Made by a program: the position numbers and the translations under genes
Notes under the pieces: model-generated
The model's database searches: none
Told to the model about the DNA's origin: nothing
Seen by the model: the letters and a program-made list of their open reading frames with translations, nothing else
From: Diphasiastrum complanatum
Lineage: Eukaryota; Streptophyta; Lycopodiopsida; Lycopodiales; Lycopodiaceae
DNA length: 64,000 nucleotides
Assembly: GCA_029204225.1 (NCBI GenBank)
Contig: MU831862.1
Location: 36,042-100,041 of the forward strand
Direction: 5' to 3'
In this document: positions 21,226-32,842 of the stretch, piece after piece
Numbering within the stretch: the first letter of the stretch is position 1
How the letters are laid out: the number at the start of each line of letters is the position of its first letter

Positions 21226-21370
21226 ACTGAAAAATAATGTAACTACCTTATCACCCTCCTTGAAAGTGAGAACATGCTTCTCAAAATCAGTCAACAGAGA
21301 AGGCGATTTACTAAATAACCATTCATAACCTAAGATTAAATCAGTACTGGCTAGGTCTGAAACATGAAAA
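21225..21370 (-). pseudogene. Gypsy protease C-terminal fragment
   Basis: On the minus strand, 21370 to 21225 reads FHVSDLASTDLILGYEWLF and then FEKHVLTFKEGDKVVTLF. It matches the protease-RT linker at 59800-59935 (FHVLDLARTNIILG, EGNEVVTLFGDR). It meets the RNase H end head-on near 21225, marking an inversion breakpoint. Confidence 0.72.
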
Positions 21371-21620
21371 TTAACTGTTGAAGACTTCGGGCAAGTCGAG
21401 TCGACTGGCTTGCTCTTGACAGGATGTTGATGTCTATGACTTTGAAGTCGGAGAAGTCGATGATATGGACTTCGACGTCGATGGAGTTTGAGGTCAAGAT
21501 AACTTCGATGTCAATGACTAACTGCAATGTAGATGACTTCGACGTCGAAGAAGTCAATGACGTGGACTTCGAAGTTGGAGACTTCGATGTCAATCTTGCT
21601 TCTGCTTTAGTTGATTGATT
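21371..21620. repeat. GACTTCGA/GTCGATG repeat tract
   Basis: Starts with the module GTTGAAGACTTC...AAGTCGAGTCGACTGGC, also found at 5014-5060. It continues as a degenerate tract of GACTTCGACGTCGA-like units to about 21600. The long open frames it produces on both strands are low-complexity and not genes. Confidence 0.6.
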
Positions 21621-22719
21621 GCACAGATCATGCTTCTGCTTCAGTTGATTGATTACACAGACGTTTGACTTTTGAGAGTAAGGCTGCATTGTCATTGTAG
21701 AGAGAGAGTATATATCTACATAGTATATGTTATGCCCATATTCTGCAAAGGACATGGAATAGTCCTAATATGGTAGACCGGCCCTCCAGTGTTCAAGATT
21801 ACTGGTCACGCCTAGATTTTATAACATGTCGAGGCTTATTTGTGACTAATGATCTTGAGAGGACCCAGACACTCTAATTGAGACATATGGGGTCGTGCAT
21901 GTACATGTGACGGATATAGGCAGGAGGAATGCATGAAGAGCTGCGACCTATTTATAGTCGACTTGCATGGAGATTGCATGGGTTCATGCACAGGCCTTGA
22001 CTCACCCAATAATTACTCATTATCTTAAAAATCCCCACATTTTCTTATATTTCATTAATGACCTTTAAGTATCAATCTATGATCCGTCAATCATAAATAT
22101 TTAGAATCTTATGATTCGTCAATCATAATTTACAGGATTCCAAAACCATACTTAATCATTAAGAAATACTAGAGTATATGCACAACATACAACTCAGGAT
22201 ATATAAGAATCATTCTGAAATCTTTTCCACAAGGAAAATCACTGGATTTCAAGAATATTCTTTCAAACTGATTCTTAACCAGACTATGAGTTCCAAATTC
22301 TTCAATCAACCAAGTAGTTAAAGACCATTACAACATTCATTTTTAACAGGATAAAATTTATACAATCACCTAGACAACATCTAGAGATTACAAAGTTCTG
22401 TTGAATTCCAAAAATTCAGTTTACCATTTTTGGAACCATTAGGATCCAATATCCAATTGAGCTCACAGGGATACTATCACTAATGAATCAAGTCTGAAAT
22501 ACGCATCCAAGAATTTCATATATAGAAGTCAAGATAGAGCCTACTGAGTTTCCAATCGAAATCTCATCGGCCAAATGGTCTTCAACAACCAATGTTGATC
22601 TGCATTGCAAACATAATGTTCATGAAAATGTTAGTAAAAATTAGGATACTCATAGTATTCACAACAGTATAATAAGCAAATCAACAAAAAGTTGAAATGA
22701 ATAAATAACAAACTACATA
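21621..22719. other. Non-coding, possible retrotransposon LTR or leader
   Basis: No gene is visible. A TATA-like CTATTTATAG at 21948-21957, followed by a transcribed-leader-like stretch, resembles the layout of the LTRs elsewhere in the window. I could not find a second copy or clear ends. From 22020 on the sequence is AT-rich with no pattern I can name. Confidence 0.35.
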
Positions 22720-23130
22720 ACTCGTCGGATCTGAACATTGGATGTAACCGTCGGATATATTGTTATCAAATGTAACAGTCGGTTCTATCATCGGATGTGA
22801 ATAAGTAGTCTAATTGTCGGATCTACAGACGATCATCAGATGTAAATCCGTCGGATGTAGATTCATCGAATCTAATCGTCGGTTTTGATAATCAAACATA
22901 AGTCATCAGATTTGAACATCGGATGCACTAGTCGGTTCTGATTGTTGGATGCAAATCGTCGAATTCGAACTTGTCGGATGTAGGTCATCATGAAAACATC
23001 ATCGGATGTAAACGTGTCGGATGTAAACATATCGGATGTACAGTTAGGTGTAGTTATCAAACATACCGTTGGATGTGAATTCGTCGGATGCACTTTTGAG
23101 ACTATTATCAATTGTACCTTTGGATGTAAA
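22720..23130. repeat. Degenerate TCGGATGT array
   Basis: About 22 matches or near-matches to a core TCGGATGTAAAC occur in about 410 bp (examples CATCGGATGTAAACG, GTGTCGGATGTAAAC, ATATCGGATGTAC). Spacing is irregular at roughly 12-25 bases. The array ends where a copia gag fragment begins. Confidence 0.75.
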
Positions 23131-23159
23131 ACTTGGAATAATTTTTTTGATGTTTTGTT

Positions 23160-24016
23160 TCAAGTGTAAAATGTATGGTCTTCTGGAAAAACACTTGGGT
23201 ACAAGCTCAAAGGGCAAGAAGGACAAGTCAAAGCAAAAATGCTTCTTTTGTGGAAAGAAGGGACATTATCCAGCCGGATGCTATAAGAGGCTAAGAGGAC
23301 AAGAGGAGGAGGACAAACAAGGAAACCTTGCACACGAGGAAGAGGAGGATGAAGTAGATGTATTCTTGATGGCATCTACATCCTCACCAACAAGCAATAG
23401 AAATTCAAGTGACATTTGGTGGATTGATAGTTGGGCTAGCTCCCACATGACTTGTGAAAAGGACTTTTTCTCAACCTTACACTCATTCAATGATGCTAAA
23501 AAGTTTGTCTTTACTGCAAGTGATGAAGAGTGTAGGATAGATGATGTTGGTACCAACTCTTTTTGTCTAGAATCCTCAATAAGTATGGATCTAGAAAATG
23601 TCCTTTATGTACCATCAATCACCAACAATATGCTAAGTGTTGGTCAACTTTTGGAAAGTGGTTTGGATGTCCACTTTAAGCATGGTGTTTGTTCCATTTT
23701 GAAGAATGATGTTTGCATTGGAAAAGGATTTAAACATGGAAGATTGTTTAAATTGGAAGCTAATATTGCTTTTGAGAATGTGACCTTGGCAAAGGAGGAG
23801 ATCACTCAAGCGGAGATCTTGGCAAAGTGTGATCTTGCTAGAATTGAGGAGGGGCATCAAAAGGAGGAAGATCTTGAGGATCAGCCTCAAAGCATGAGAG
23901 TTCCAAGGAGGTCCTCAATGACAAAGGCTGAGTCATCAAATTGCATGCAAATTGTCCATTCAAGTGTGCATTTTGCAAGGATGGTCTCGCATTGGAGAGA
24001 GTCTACTATTTTTTGA
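23160..24016 (+). pseudogene. Copia gag-protease fragment
   Basis: The frame includes the gag zinc knuckle CFFCGKKGHYPAGC, a protease start WWIDSWASSHM in which the active-site DSGA reads DSWA, and the protease body ending in VLYVPSITNNMLSVGQLLESG. After ANIAFENV the reading departs into Glu/Lys-rich sequence with no copia similarity and stops at 24016, so the rest of the pre-integrase and integrase core is deleted or replaced. The missing active-site Gly argues that the protease is dead. Confidence 0.82.
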
Positions 24017-24186
24017 TACTTTTTGGATAGTACTAGTAGACATAAAGTGGCTTTTTTCTTATCTTTAAGATTCATGGTGTTTAGTACTTTGTATGTATGA
24101 CAAGACAATGAAATTAGATGCTTTCAAATCTACATTTGTTCAATGACAAAGCAATTTCATTGGATAACTAGTATTTTTGTGATAGT

Positions 24187-24486
24187 TTGAATAAAGTCAT
24201 AAAAGTTGAAACATCATTTGTTGTGGAGATCTTTGTGTCCACATGCTTTGTGCATAATCATTCCAATGTAAGGACCAAAAATTATCCTACTTCAATGATA
24301 GGAATAATGGTAATGTTTTGCTCTTCAAGTAGAGATTGTAGAATCTACTTGTTTTCCACCAAAGAAGTTGTCAATGGTGGAAATGTGATATTTCAAGAGT
24401 GGAAGATTTGTAAGCTTGAAAAAGCATCTTTGGGAACATGCTCCACACATGTGAGATTTCACTATTTACATGAAAATGCAAAATGA
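24187..24486 (+). pseudogene. Copia integrase C-terminal fragment
   Basis: The segment YPTSMIGIMVMFCSSSRDCR and the following IYLFSTKEVVNGGNVIFQE correspond to copia B's GIMVGYSSTKKAYRVF and VIESRDVVFHED region. It lies downstream of the gag-protease fragment in the same orientation and is probably the same dead element after a large deletion. Confidence 0.65.
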
Positions 24487-24899
24487 TCAAGCTACATTTT
24501 GCCTATGCTCAAGAATTCACGAAATACAAAAAGATGACAAGGGTGATTGTCTGGCACTGTATTAGGATGCATGTTTCTAACGAGCTACTCAATTTGATAT
24601 CAGTAACTTAACAGCTAATTAACTAGACAGTTTCGAATGTTCAAACATTAAGTGTTGCACTTAATTCCTGGCAAATCCCCTTATGGATCAGCACAAAAAA
24701 CTGTTCCAACTAGATTTACGACATTCTTGGTCTTTATCGATCCCAAAAACAAAAAATGCTCTTTAATTGACAGATTCACAAAATCTTCAACTAAAAGTGA
24801 AGGGAACATTGACCTTAAAGAGCTAACCGATTCAACACATTAAGATCATTCACTTTATAAGTCATTTCTATTTGACCAATAACCAATGAATTTGAACAA

Positions 24900-25285
24900 A
24901 TCGAAAACGTCCATGGTTTCTTCAAATTTTACGTAAGCTGGGATTTTCAAATACCATTCAATATGGACCTAAACTGTGACAATCGATCAAACATCGACTT
25001 GACAGTTTCACAGTTACCATCACATATTGGAAGGATTCTGAAACATCCAGCATGCATCTGACATGACATGCAGTGATTTCAATAAAAAAATCAATTTTTA
25101 CATAAATTGTCAAGAAACTGGGAAATTAGCACTAGGACTTTCGAAATCCGTTTGAAATGGACCAACTTTAAAAATCGATTAAAAAGTTCGATTTATCAAT
25201 TACACGGGCACTGTCACATATCGAAATCATTCTGAAACATTCTGCATGCAACAAACTTGACATGCATTGACTTTTTCGCAAAAAC
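24900..25285 (-). repeat. Gypsy leader-like sequence, internally duplicated
   Basis: On the minus strand, 24930-25000 resembles the leader at 58240-58315 (shared GGTCCATATTGAA preceded by ATCGATT and CACAGTTT). A diverged second copy of the unit lies at about 25110-25275, so the leader type is itself repetitive. No coding sequence. Confidence 0.5.
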
Positions 25286-25302
25286 AAAAAGTTTCCAAAA
25301 CT

Positions 25303-25930
25303 AGTGTTGGAGGGTTTGCGGATCCCAAGGCAACCCTAACCCTACTTAATAAGTGAGAGGGATTTGACACCCTATGTGTGTAAGTCCAACCTGATGATCA
25401 CATAGTTATTTGATTAGTTACAAGTCAATAAAAGGACTTTAGGCCTTTTTTGTTGGACTTTTAATGTCGTAGGGCCTAAATGTCAAGTTAGTGAATAAAG
25501 TTGGGTTTCCCTCCAATTATGGATGGTTCCCACTGTTTTTTAAATTTGAATAATTAGGGAGACAGAAATAGATCAATAGGATCAGAGGCCAGGGTCCTCC
25601 TCTCTACTATAAAAAGGGACCAACTCGAGTTCCTACACATGTTCCATCTTTTCTTCAATACAAACTTCCCTTGTGAAGTGGATGTGGAATGTCCTTGCTC
25701 TTCTTCTTTCCTCCTCCATCTCTCATGCTTTCTTTGGATTTATCAATTGTTGGATATGTTAGTTGTTGGGATTTATCTTTATCATACTTTTTGTGAGAGA
25801 GAAGAGGGAGAGAGAGAGAGAAAAGTACAATTTTCCTTCACTGAAGTAGTGTTAGTGGATCGTAGTGTTAATGGAGTAGTGTTAATGGTTAGCTTGCATT
25901 TAGGCATCTTGGTCTTGGCATGCTAGGGCT
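25303..25930 (+). promoter_or_regulatory. Promoter-like segment, possible solo LTR
   Basis: TGTTGG at 25303 could be an LTR start. The TATA box CTATAAAAAGGG near 25608-25619 is followed by a pyrimidine-rich leader with the first ATG at 25639. The 95-aa frame from there (to 25926) has no domain and contains the (GAGA)-rich stretch 25798-25822. No second LTR copy or duplicated site was found, so this could equally be a promoter remnant. Confidence 0.35.
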
Positions 25931-26375
25931 ACCTTTGCATTATGGATGTGATTTGTGAAGTTATGTCCAAAAACGTTCCAAAAATGAGTGGTGAATGTAT
26001 TTTTTGTTTTTTTTTTAATTTTTTGCTTCTTTTTTATTCAATTTTTGCCCTATTTTCTATTCCCTATAATTCAATCTAAATATGTACGATTGTAGAGCAT
26101 TGAAAGCGCCTTCTTTCCATGTAATTTTTTTTAATTCCGTTTAGTATTGAGCAAGTTACAAATTTTTGAAATTGGCAACAAAATTTTGTAAACTTGTCAA
26201 AAACCAGAAATTCTGTTTTTTAATTTTTTGTTGGTATGTTGTCATCATTCCTCGTGGAAGGTGCAGGCCTAAAGGCAAAGACATACAAGAGTATCCTACA
26301 TGTGGATACTACTTTATATTGGCAATGTGAGTCGTCCATTGATTTCTATCTTATTTACCACCTTTGATTACCAGC

Positions 26376-26708
26376 ATGTGGGTCGCAAGCATCTCTAAAT
26401 GCTATGAAAACATACTCTTAGATGGTCCAGAGGGACTAAGAGCTATTATGGGTAAGGCCATTACATATGCCTTCAAACATTCTAAACATGATCTACTGAG
26501 TTTTAAATGGGTTCAAGAACGAGAAGTTTTTAAATAGTCATGGTCTTCTAAACAGTAAGAGGAATGGTACACAATTGACAAAGACCTACTTTGCCAATGG
26601 AATGCTTTCTTGATATACAATCACATTGTTAGTTTAGGAAACAGGACTTGGAGACAAATTCGTGGTATACCAATGGGTTTTTCATGCTCACCTACATGGT
26701 GTAATTAA
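26376..26708 (+). pseudogene. Reverse-transcriptase-like fragment, copy 1
   Basis: The frame reads SISKCYENILLDGPEG, then WVQEREVFK with stops, then HIVSLGNRTWRQI and GIPMGFSCSP near the end. The second motif looks like RT motif B. The first looks like motif A, with its Asp changed to Ser in this copy. It is not copia, gypsy or typical L1, whose motifs differ. Two stops (about 26536 and 26554) and the abrupt end show it is dead. A related copy lies on the other strand at 27.3-27.7 kb. Confidence 0.55.
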
Positions 26709-27289
26709 ACACCCTTCGCACTTTTTTGGCTTTTGAGAAAGTGTGAAGGTCTTGAACCCGATGCCAAAATAAACAGATTTCGCATTTTTCGCATTTCGGG
26801 AAAATACGAAAAGTCGACAAATATTTTACTTCTTTGAAATATCTGAAAAGAAGTCATTGTCGAAATTTTTTTGCATTTTTCGGGAGTTTGAAAAATGCGA
26901 ACTGTGCGACAATCAGGTCATTTCTGCATATTGTTGCAAAAACAGTGTATTTCTGTAGACCTATAGAAAACTTTGATTTGTTGAAGTCATTGAAGATGGC
27001 TAGGTCTTCAATGATCTTCAAATAACTTGAACTTGACATTCGAATGTAAAAACAATAGGATTGGTTACCCTTTAGTCTTTATCCATGGATGAAGATCAGC
27101 CGGAAGCCCGACATAGTCGTCCTTCGAATAGTTTGGTCGTCTAAATTCTGTGATTCCTGTAGGCATCAGATGAGCAGACATAGAACCAAAGGAGGTTGCA
27201 TCTGACCCTAGAACATTGATCAATAAATGTGCAGAAAAAATCTTGAAATAGAAAATAATATCACCAAGGAGAAGATTGTGAGCTTAATT

Positions 27290-27682
27290 CCCAACAATTT
27301 GTTCTAGTTTGGCATGTCTTTTAATAAATTGTGAAGATAAATACCAATTACACCTCATGGGTGAACATGAAAATCCCATAGGTATTGCACCAATCTATTG
27401 CCAAGTGTGATTTCCAAGTCTAGCAATGCAATTGTCGGATCAAAAAACATCCCATACGTAGATATCATCCATGATACATATAAGTTTCCACTTATCAGAA
27501 AGCCTTTTAGACCAAGACCATTTAAAAACTCTTCTTTCAGACAACCATTTGTATCGAAGTTGAGTACTTTTAGCCTGTTTAAAGGATGAATGAATCAATT
27601 TGTTCATGATAGTTTTTTGGCCATTAGGTCCATCCAGAGATATGTTCTCATAACATTTGGAAATATCGGTGGCCCACATATT
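27290..27682 (-). pseudogene. Reverse-transcriptase-like fragment, copy 2
   Basis: On the minus strand: ATDISKCYENISLDGPNG (motif A-like, Asp present), RRVFKWSWSKRLSDKW, a stop at 27440, then LGNHTW and IPMGFSCSPMRCNWYL in another reading stretch down to about 27330. The order and spacing match copy 1. No YxDD motif C is recognisable after it, so the palm is incomplete. I cannot place it in a named clade; Penelope-like or TERT-related RTs are guesses from the GIPMG motif only. Confidence 0.55.
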
Positions 27683-27685
27683 GTG

Positions 27686-27711
27686 TCTCTCTCTCTCTCT
27701 CTCTCTCTCTT
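27686..27711. repeat. (TC)n microsatellite
   Basis: About 13 TC units, lying directly at the upstream border of the minus-strand RT-like fragment. Confidence 0.95.
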
Positions 27712-29286
27712 AGAAAAGTTATTCTCTTAGGAGCAAAACTGATAATTTCATTTTCATTGCTTTTCTTTCACTTGATCTCCTCATCCTCAACTACCTTTTT
27801 TTTTTTATCAAATATGAATTTGTCTTTCTAAATTCTATTTCTTATATCTATGTATTCTCTGGTCTTTGAGGTACAAAGGACGACTATATTCTCCAACTAG
27901 ACTAGTTCCTCCTTCAAAACCAAGTCATACTTTTACCAAATTGTACTTTCATTGGTCTTTATGGATTACATGATGCACTATCTCTCTCCTAGAACGTTCT
28001 AATACATAATCAGCATCATTGAGTTCTTGCAATTTTGAATGGCCCACTATAGCTTAGAGATAGCTCATAGTAGTCTCTTGCTTTAGGTACTTTATTCTTT
28101 TTTGAGAATTTTCAAGTGTATCCAATTGCTCGTCTCTAATCCTCTAAATTAGAAACCCTAGTGTTTATATAAATGAACTCTATCTTGAGCACTTTTTCTA
28201 CTACCCTTTGCTACTTGCAACATGTCCCACATTCCTTGCAAAATATTGGCCATAAACTACATCCAAGTTAGACCTTTTGAGTCCATCAAACATGGCTATA
28301 AGTTGGGCATAAGCATAAACAACAAAATCCAATGCTGCTTAAATCAATAGTGTAACAAGAAATAGAAGGTCTATTAAAATTTTCAAGCCATTAATCAGAA
28401 GAAAAGTTTTTTTTATAAGTGCATACTTACACTAGATCCAAATTTTTATTTTCGAAGCACCTTGTCTCGTAGCTTGAAGTAGGACTTCTCAAATTGCAAA
28501 TCATCCTTTTCTACAACAAATGGCCTATTAACATCTAGAGCATTAAAAAAATGCTATAGCTCTCCAAACTTTGATTCATTTAGTGCATATGCTCTACTAG
28601 AGGATTGCCTTATTTTGATTGTTGTTCTCCTCACTCAACCTCATATAAAAGTTCTAACTATAAGACACTCGCATACCTTTTGAAATATGTCATGATTTAA
28701 TCTCAAAACCAAGATTTGACATGACATGATAAAAAAAATTGTAATTTCATTCAAAAGTCACATTTAGACTCTTTAGTATAAACCTTGTAGGCTGATTGGG
28801 CCTTATATGAGTTTAGCTTCAAGTAAGCTGACTAGGAATTATCTGAGTTGTGAAAGATTCAACTAGTTTGATCATATTTGCTATATTTTCATATTTGGCA
28901 TATTGAGGCCAACTTTGATTTTAGACTTAGAGATTCACTTTTCAAAGTGCATTAGTCTAAATGTCATTTGAATAAACACTTTTTTGAAAGTGTGGGAAAG
29001 TTAGCAGGCGAGTTTGAGTGGATTCAAATTTGAATGTTGGGTACTTTGAATCTAGACCCAAAAATAGTAGGGTTAGCATTTTGGAGAGAAAGCCAAGTGG
29101 CAAAATAGGGTCATTAGGGGAAACCTCAACTCAAAAAGGGCCCTATAAGAAACTCGAACTTAGTGAGAGAATGATTAGAGAGAGAAAGTAAAAACGACAA
29201 GATTTGTTGCCGTTTTTCTAGTTTCTGGTGCTGCCCGCCTTCTAATTGGTGTGGTTAACTCATTACAACTCAAACGAAATAAACAT

Positions 29287-29400
29287 GCCGCCTAAGCACA
29301 TAGTCGACTAGGCACACCAAAAAGTACATAGTCGACTAAGCACACATCGCCTAAGCACATAGTTCACTAAGCACACGCCGCCTAAGCACACCAAAAAGCT
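29287..29400. repeat. Short tandem array with CGCCTAAGCACA units
   Basis: Irregular alternation of CGCCTAAGCACATAG, TCGACTAAGCACAC and CACACCAAAAAG phrases, about four units in 114 bp. Non-coding. Confidence 0.8.
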
Positions 29401-32400
29401 TTTATTCACGCTCTCAAGAAGATATCAATAGCGGGAGGAGGAGAGGATATTTTTTGGTGTTTCCTCCAAAAATCTTTGAAAACATTTGAAAGGTGGATTA
29501 TATAACATGCATGTTTAATGATTTACAAGCTTGTTTTGGTTTCGTGTGAATCATTTTTTTCGTTACATGATTTAGTTTGTTTGATTTTGAAATAATGGAA
29601 AAGTTTGATCTTCATATTGTGCTCCCACTCGATTTAAAACAAAAACACCAAAGGTGGTCATATTAATGAGACTTTAAGAAAGAACTTAGAAAAAAAAATT
29701 GTAGAAATATTGATTTGTGGACAATTGGATCAATTTATCCCAAAGATCCAAGTACATGATGTTTTTTGGACTTTCAAACTACTGGCCAATTATTGAATTT
29801 TGTGTGTAATGGACATAGTGGATTGTTGGGATATTGTTGAAAGTTGAGCCAATACGGGATGTATGAAGCAATGAAGCGAACACAAGTATTGGAGTATTTG
29901 TTGAATCAAACAAACAATGAGAAGGCAATACGTCAAGAAAATTTGCAGAAACAAATATACGAGAATATGACATTGAGCTCCAATATATCAGAATTGCCTA
30001 CATTGACAAATCTAGCCATGTAGAACATTGTATATTTTGTCAATATTTTTTGTTAGACACTTGAATGGCCAAAGTGCCACCTGTCAATCCACACCTAATG
30101 TAAATTACCATGAGTCAAGGGGAGTGGTTGTGTCCATTTGGTAGTGATTCCTACTTTGTAGGATCTAGACCTTGATTTATGATGAGATTTGTACCTACCA
30201 TGCACCTACCAAGCATGACTCTTGGATCTGGGCTAGGGTTTTCACATTAGGGCAAAAAAGTTGAGTCTACTTATTACATGCTGAATTTTCATCTAACTTT
30301 GCAAAGGAAGTGTCTTTTACTATGTATTTCCATTCTCCATAGTGAGAAGATAGAAACGTTTTGAAGCCTCAAGGAGAAACTCAGATTTTCTCACTATGTA
30401 TGGTGATTGTGATTGTTTCCAATGTAACTAAGCTTTGACACACTTCAAACTCTATCTACAGGCCGTACTACAACCTAAACTTCACATGTGGGAACTCGGA
30501 TTATAGTTTTTGATCAATGCTCTAATAGCTTCAGCCTCTTCATTAAAGCTCGTCCTATATGGATAACAACATATAGGTGGGCACTATTAGGAAACCACTG
30601 TAGTTGATGATGTACATGGAGGACAAATCGTGAGCTTGCAATCAATAGGGAAAAACACCATCAAATTCTTATCTAATTTTACTAAAGATCCTACGCATTT
30701 GTAAATCCTCAGCCAACAAATCCATAAAAGACATATCATGGAACATTATTGTCCATAGGCACTTCAATCTAAAAAAGTGGCAAAATTAACAAAGACATAT
30801 GCATACTTCAAATGTTTATAATAAATAAAGTGAACTTCACAAGAGTAGTACAAACCAATTACATGGAAGATTTGCATTGCCTTTCAAACTACAAATAAGT
30901 CACTACACGATCACTCCAATCTATGAATTGCAAAGTCCTCTAATGGCACATTTTTACTCTAGAACCACTCTTTTCCTAGTTGACATTATTCTAACATATT
31001 AAAGATCTCTACGATTTCATCAATGGAAAATAAAGAACAATCTGGTTCAAGCTTTAGATCCTCCCATGAAGCTTCACCACACAAATGTGAAGAATTAGCA
31101 TACTGACACATCTCATACATTTACCAATAGCGCATATCTAGCAATCCCTTTCCTAGCCTTAGTTTGCACCCCACCTTTAATCATTATGTACCAATCCAAC
31201 AATATAACTGTTTCAAATTGTGAAGCAGATGCTTGGCTTGCAACACGTAGTGTTTGACCAAATTAACACAACCATTTGAAGCATCAAAAATTGTTGAATA
31301 GTTTAGGAAAATGTATCTAAACATTAAAGTCACAGGTTCTCTCAAATTTTTTTGGACTACAATGAAAATACATGCCATGGTGAGAAAGCCCCCTTCAGAA
31401 AATTCACCAGACTGGCAAGCCATGCAAGCTCATACTAAAAAATTTACATGCCCAAAGTTTTTTGTTGTTGCTAGTAAAAAATTTCAATGGTTTAATAAGT
31501 CAATTTATCCTAAAGAATGATGTCCAGAAAACTTTTACAGCACATCTTACAATCATGTTGGGTTGGTAAGTAAAATTTGTCGCTTATTCTTACATAAGCC
31601 TCAGGAGACTTTTATAGTAGTTCAGGCAATTTTCGAAGTTACGACTCACCGTAACAGGCTCACCATATCTTCTCAAACGACCATTGCCAAACATGAAAGG
31701 TCACTAGAAAGTCCATTTCCCATATAAAGAAAATATATTCTCAAGCAAAGAAATCATTGATTGACATGATGCAATTAGATTAAGTAGACAGAAAAATTCT
31801 GTGCAGTGCACAAATTCCAAGTTTTATGTTGGAGGTCAAGAGCTAGAATATAACTTTATGGGTAGGCCAAGTTCTGTAGTAGTGCACCACCACAAGGAAA
31901 ATGAAAATGGAAAATCTAGAAATGCAGATTATTCAAAAGAAAAACCTTGAGTCAACTCACTAAACAATCTTCAGAATAACAAACCTTTCTCAAGAGGAGC
32001 AGAGCAGTCTGCATTAGATAACAAAGACCATGGGTTTCAAATAGATATTGTTGTTAAGCCTAAAATAGGTTCCCTCTTTGAACTCTTTCCCTTATAAACC
32101 GAAAATATATTAAATCTTTCAGTTTATGCTGTAGCATGGAGTATATGCTACGATGTTGTTACTCACTTCAAGAGCATGCAAGTAAATGCATAAAGACAAG
32201 TCTACTTTCATATAATTTTATGGATACTAACATACTGAGCTTCTATCAATATTCTGAAAGGTGGAGGGCAGATGAACACTAGCCCTAAAGAATCAAATGA
32301 AATTCATATTGCTTCATTGAAATACACAGGTAACACAACTGTCTAGGAGTCAAAGCTACAATGCCATCTGTCCAATTCCAGAAATGGTAGCTCGGAAGCA

Positions 32401-32772
32401 TGGAAGCAAGAGATTGCTTTAAGGAAAAACTCCATCAATAAAAGCTTTAGCACAAGTAATGTAAGAAACTTTAAACATAAAATCCAGAGATTCCAAGTGA
32501 AAATGCAAAAAAGGTTTTATTTATAATTTCGGAATACATTTCACAAAGACCCTCAGAAACGGGTAACAACAATATACAGGGAACACGTTATGCCACATCA
32601 TCATATTTTGCGGTCAAAATTTGCCAAATTGCAACATGCAAGTGAAACATTAAACGTCGAATAAATTTTATTCATAAATTGTCACACTAAGAAAATGTCC
32701 ATACATGTCTTCCCAGTAGGGAAACTTGTTTCCCAGGAGACTGTCTCATGATGCTTATGTTTTGCGAACGTG

Positions 32773-32842
32773 TTTCCCAAGTGTGGAAACATTACTTCCC
32801 ACATATCTTTCCTAAGTGTGGAAACGTTGTCTCCCACATATC
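32773..32842. repeat. 35-bp tandem duplication
   Basis: Two adjacent 35-base copies (32773-32807 and 32808-32842), each starting TTTCC and containing AAGTGTGGAAAC. Each unit has an internal near-palindrome GTTTCC...GGAAAC. It lies downstream of the kinase stop codon. Confidence 0.85.

Larger units (their letters stand above)
5822..21370 (-). mobile_element. Minus-strand Ty3/gypsy element D with inverted RT-RNase H block, split by copia A
   Basis: Protease (-, about 21225-21370), RT-RNase H (+, 7546-7982 and 20089-21225), integrase and chromodomain-like tail (-, 7545-6373), and a purine tract plus 3' LTR start (6357-6344) together make one element of the family seen whole-order at 58.5-60.6 kb. 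The RT block is flipped relative to the rest. The protein ends on each side of the flip fit: protease stops at VVTLF and RT resumes at the residues that follow it in the 60-kb copy. No 5' LTR or gag was found beyond 21370. Confidence 0.65.

Noticed and set aside
21351..21755. 134-aa Ser/Thr-rich frame
   Set aside because: Produced by a GTCGATG/GACTTCGA repeat tract; open frames occur on both strands for the same reason.
22720..23130. Possible CRISPR-like array
   Set aside because: Units are degenerate and irregularly spaced with no constant repeat, and the window is plant nuclear DNA.
26760..27020. Possible MITE or small hairpin element
   Set aside because: Short inverted segments (TCGACAA...TTGTCGA) exist, but no target duplication or second copy was seen.
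31184..31423. 79-aa minus-strand frame, considered as a transposase relic
   Set aside because: No conserved motif could be named and the following sequence has many stops.
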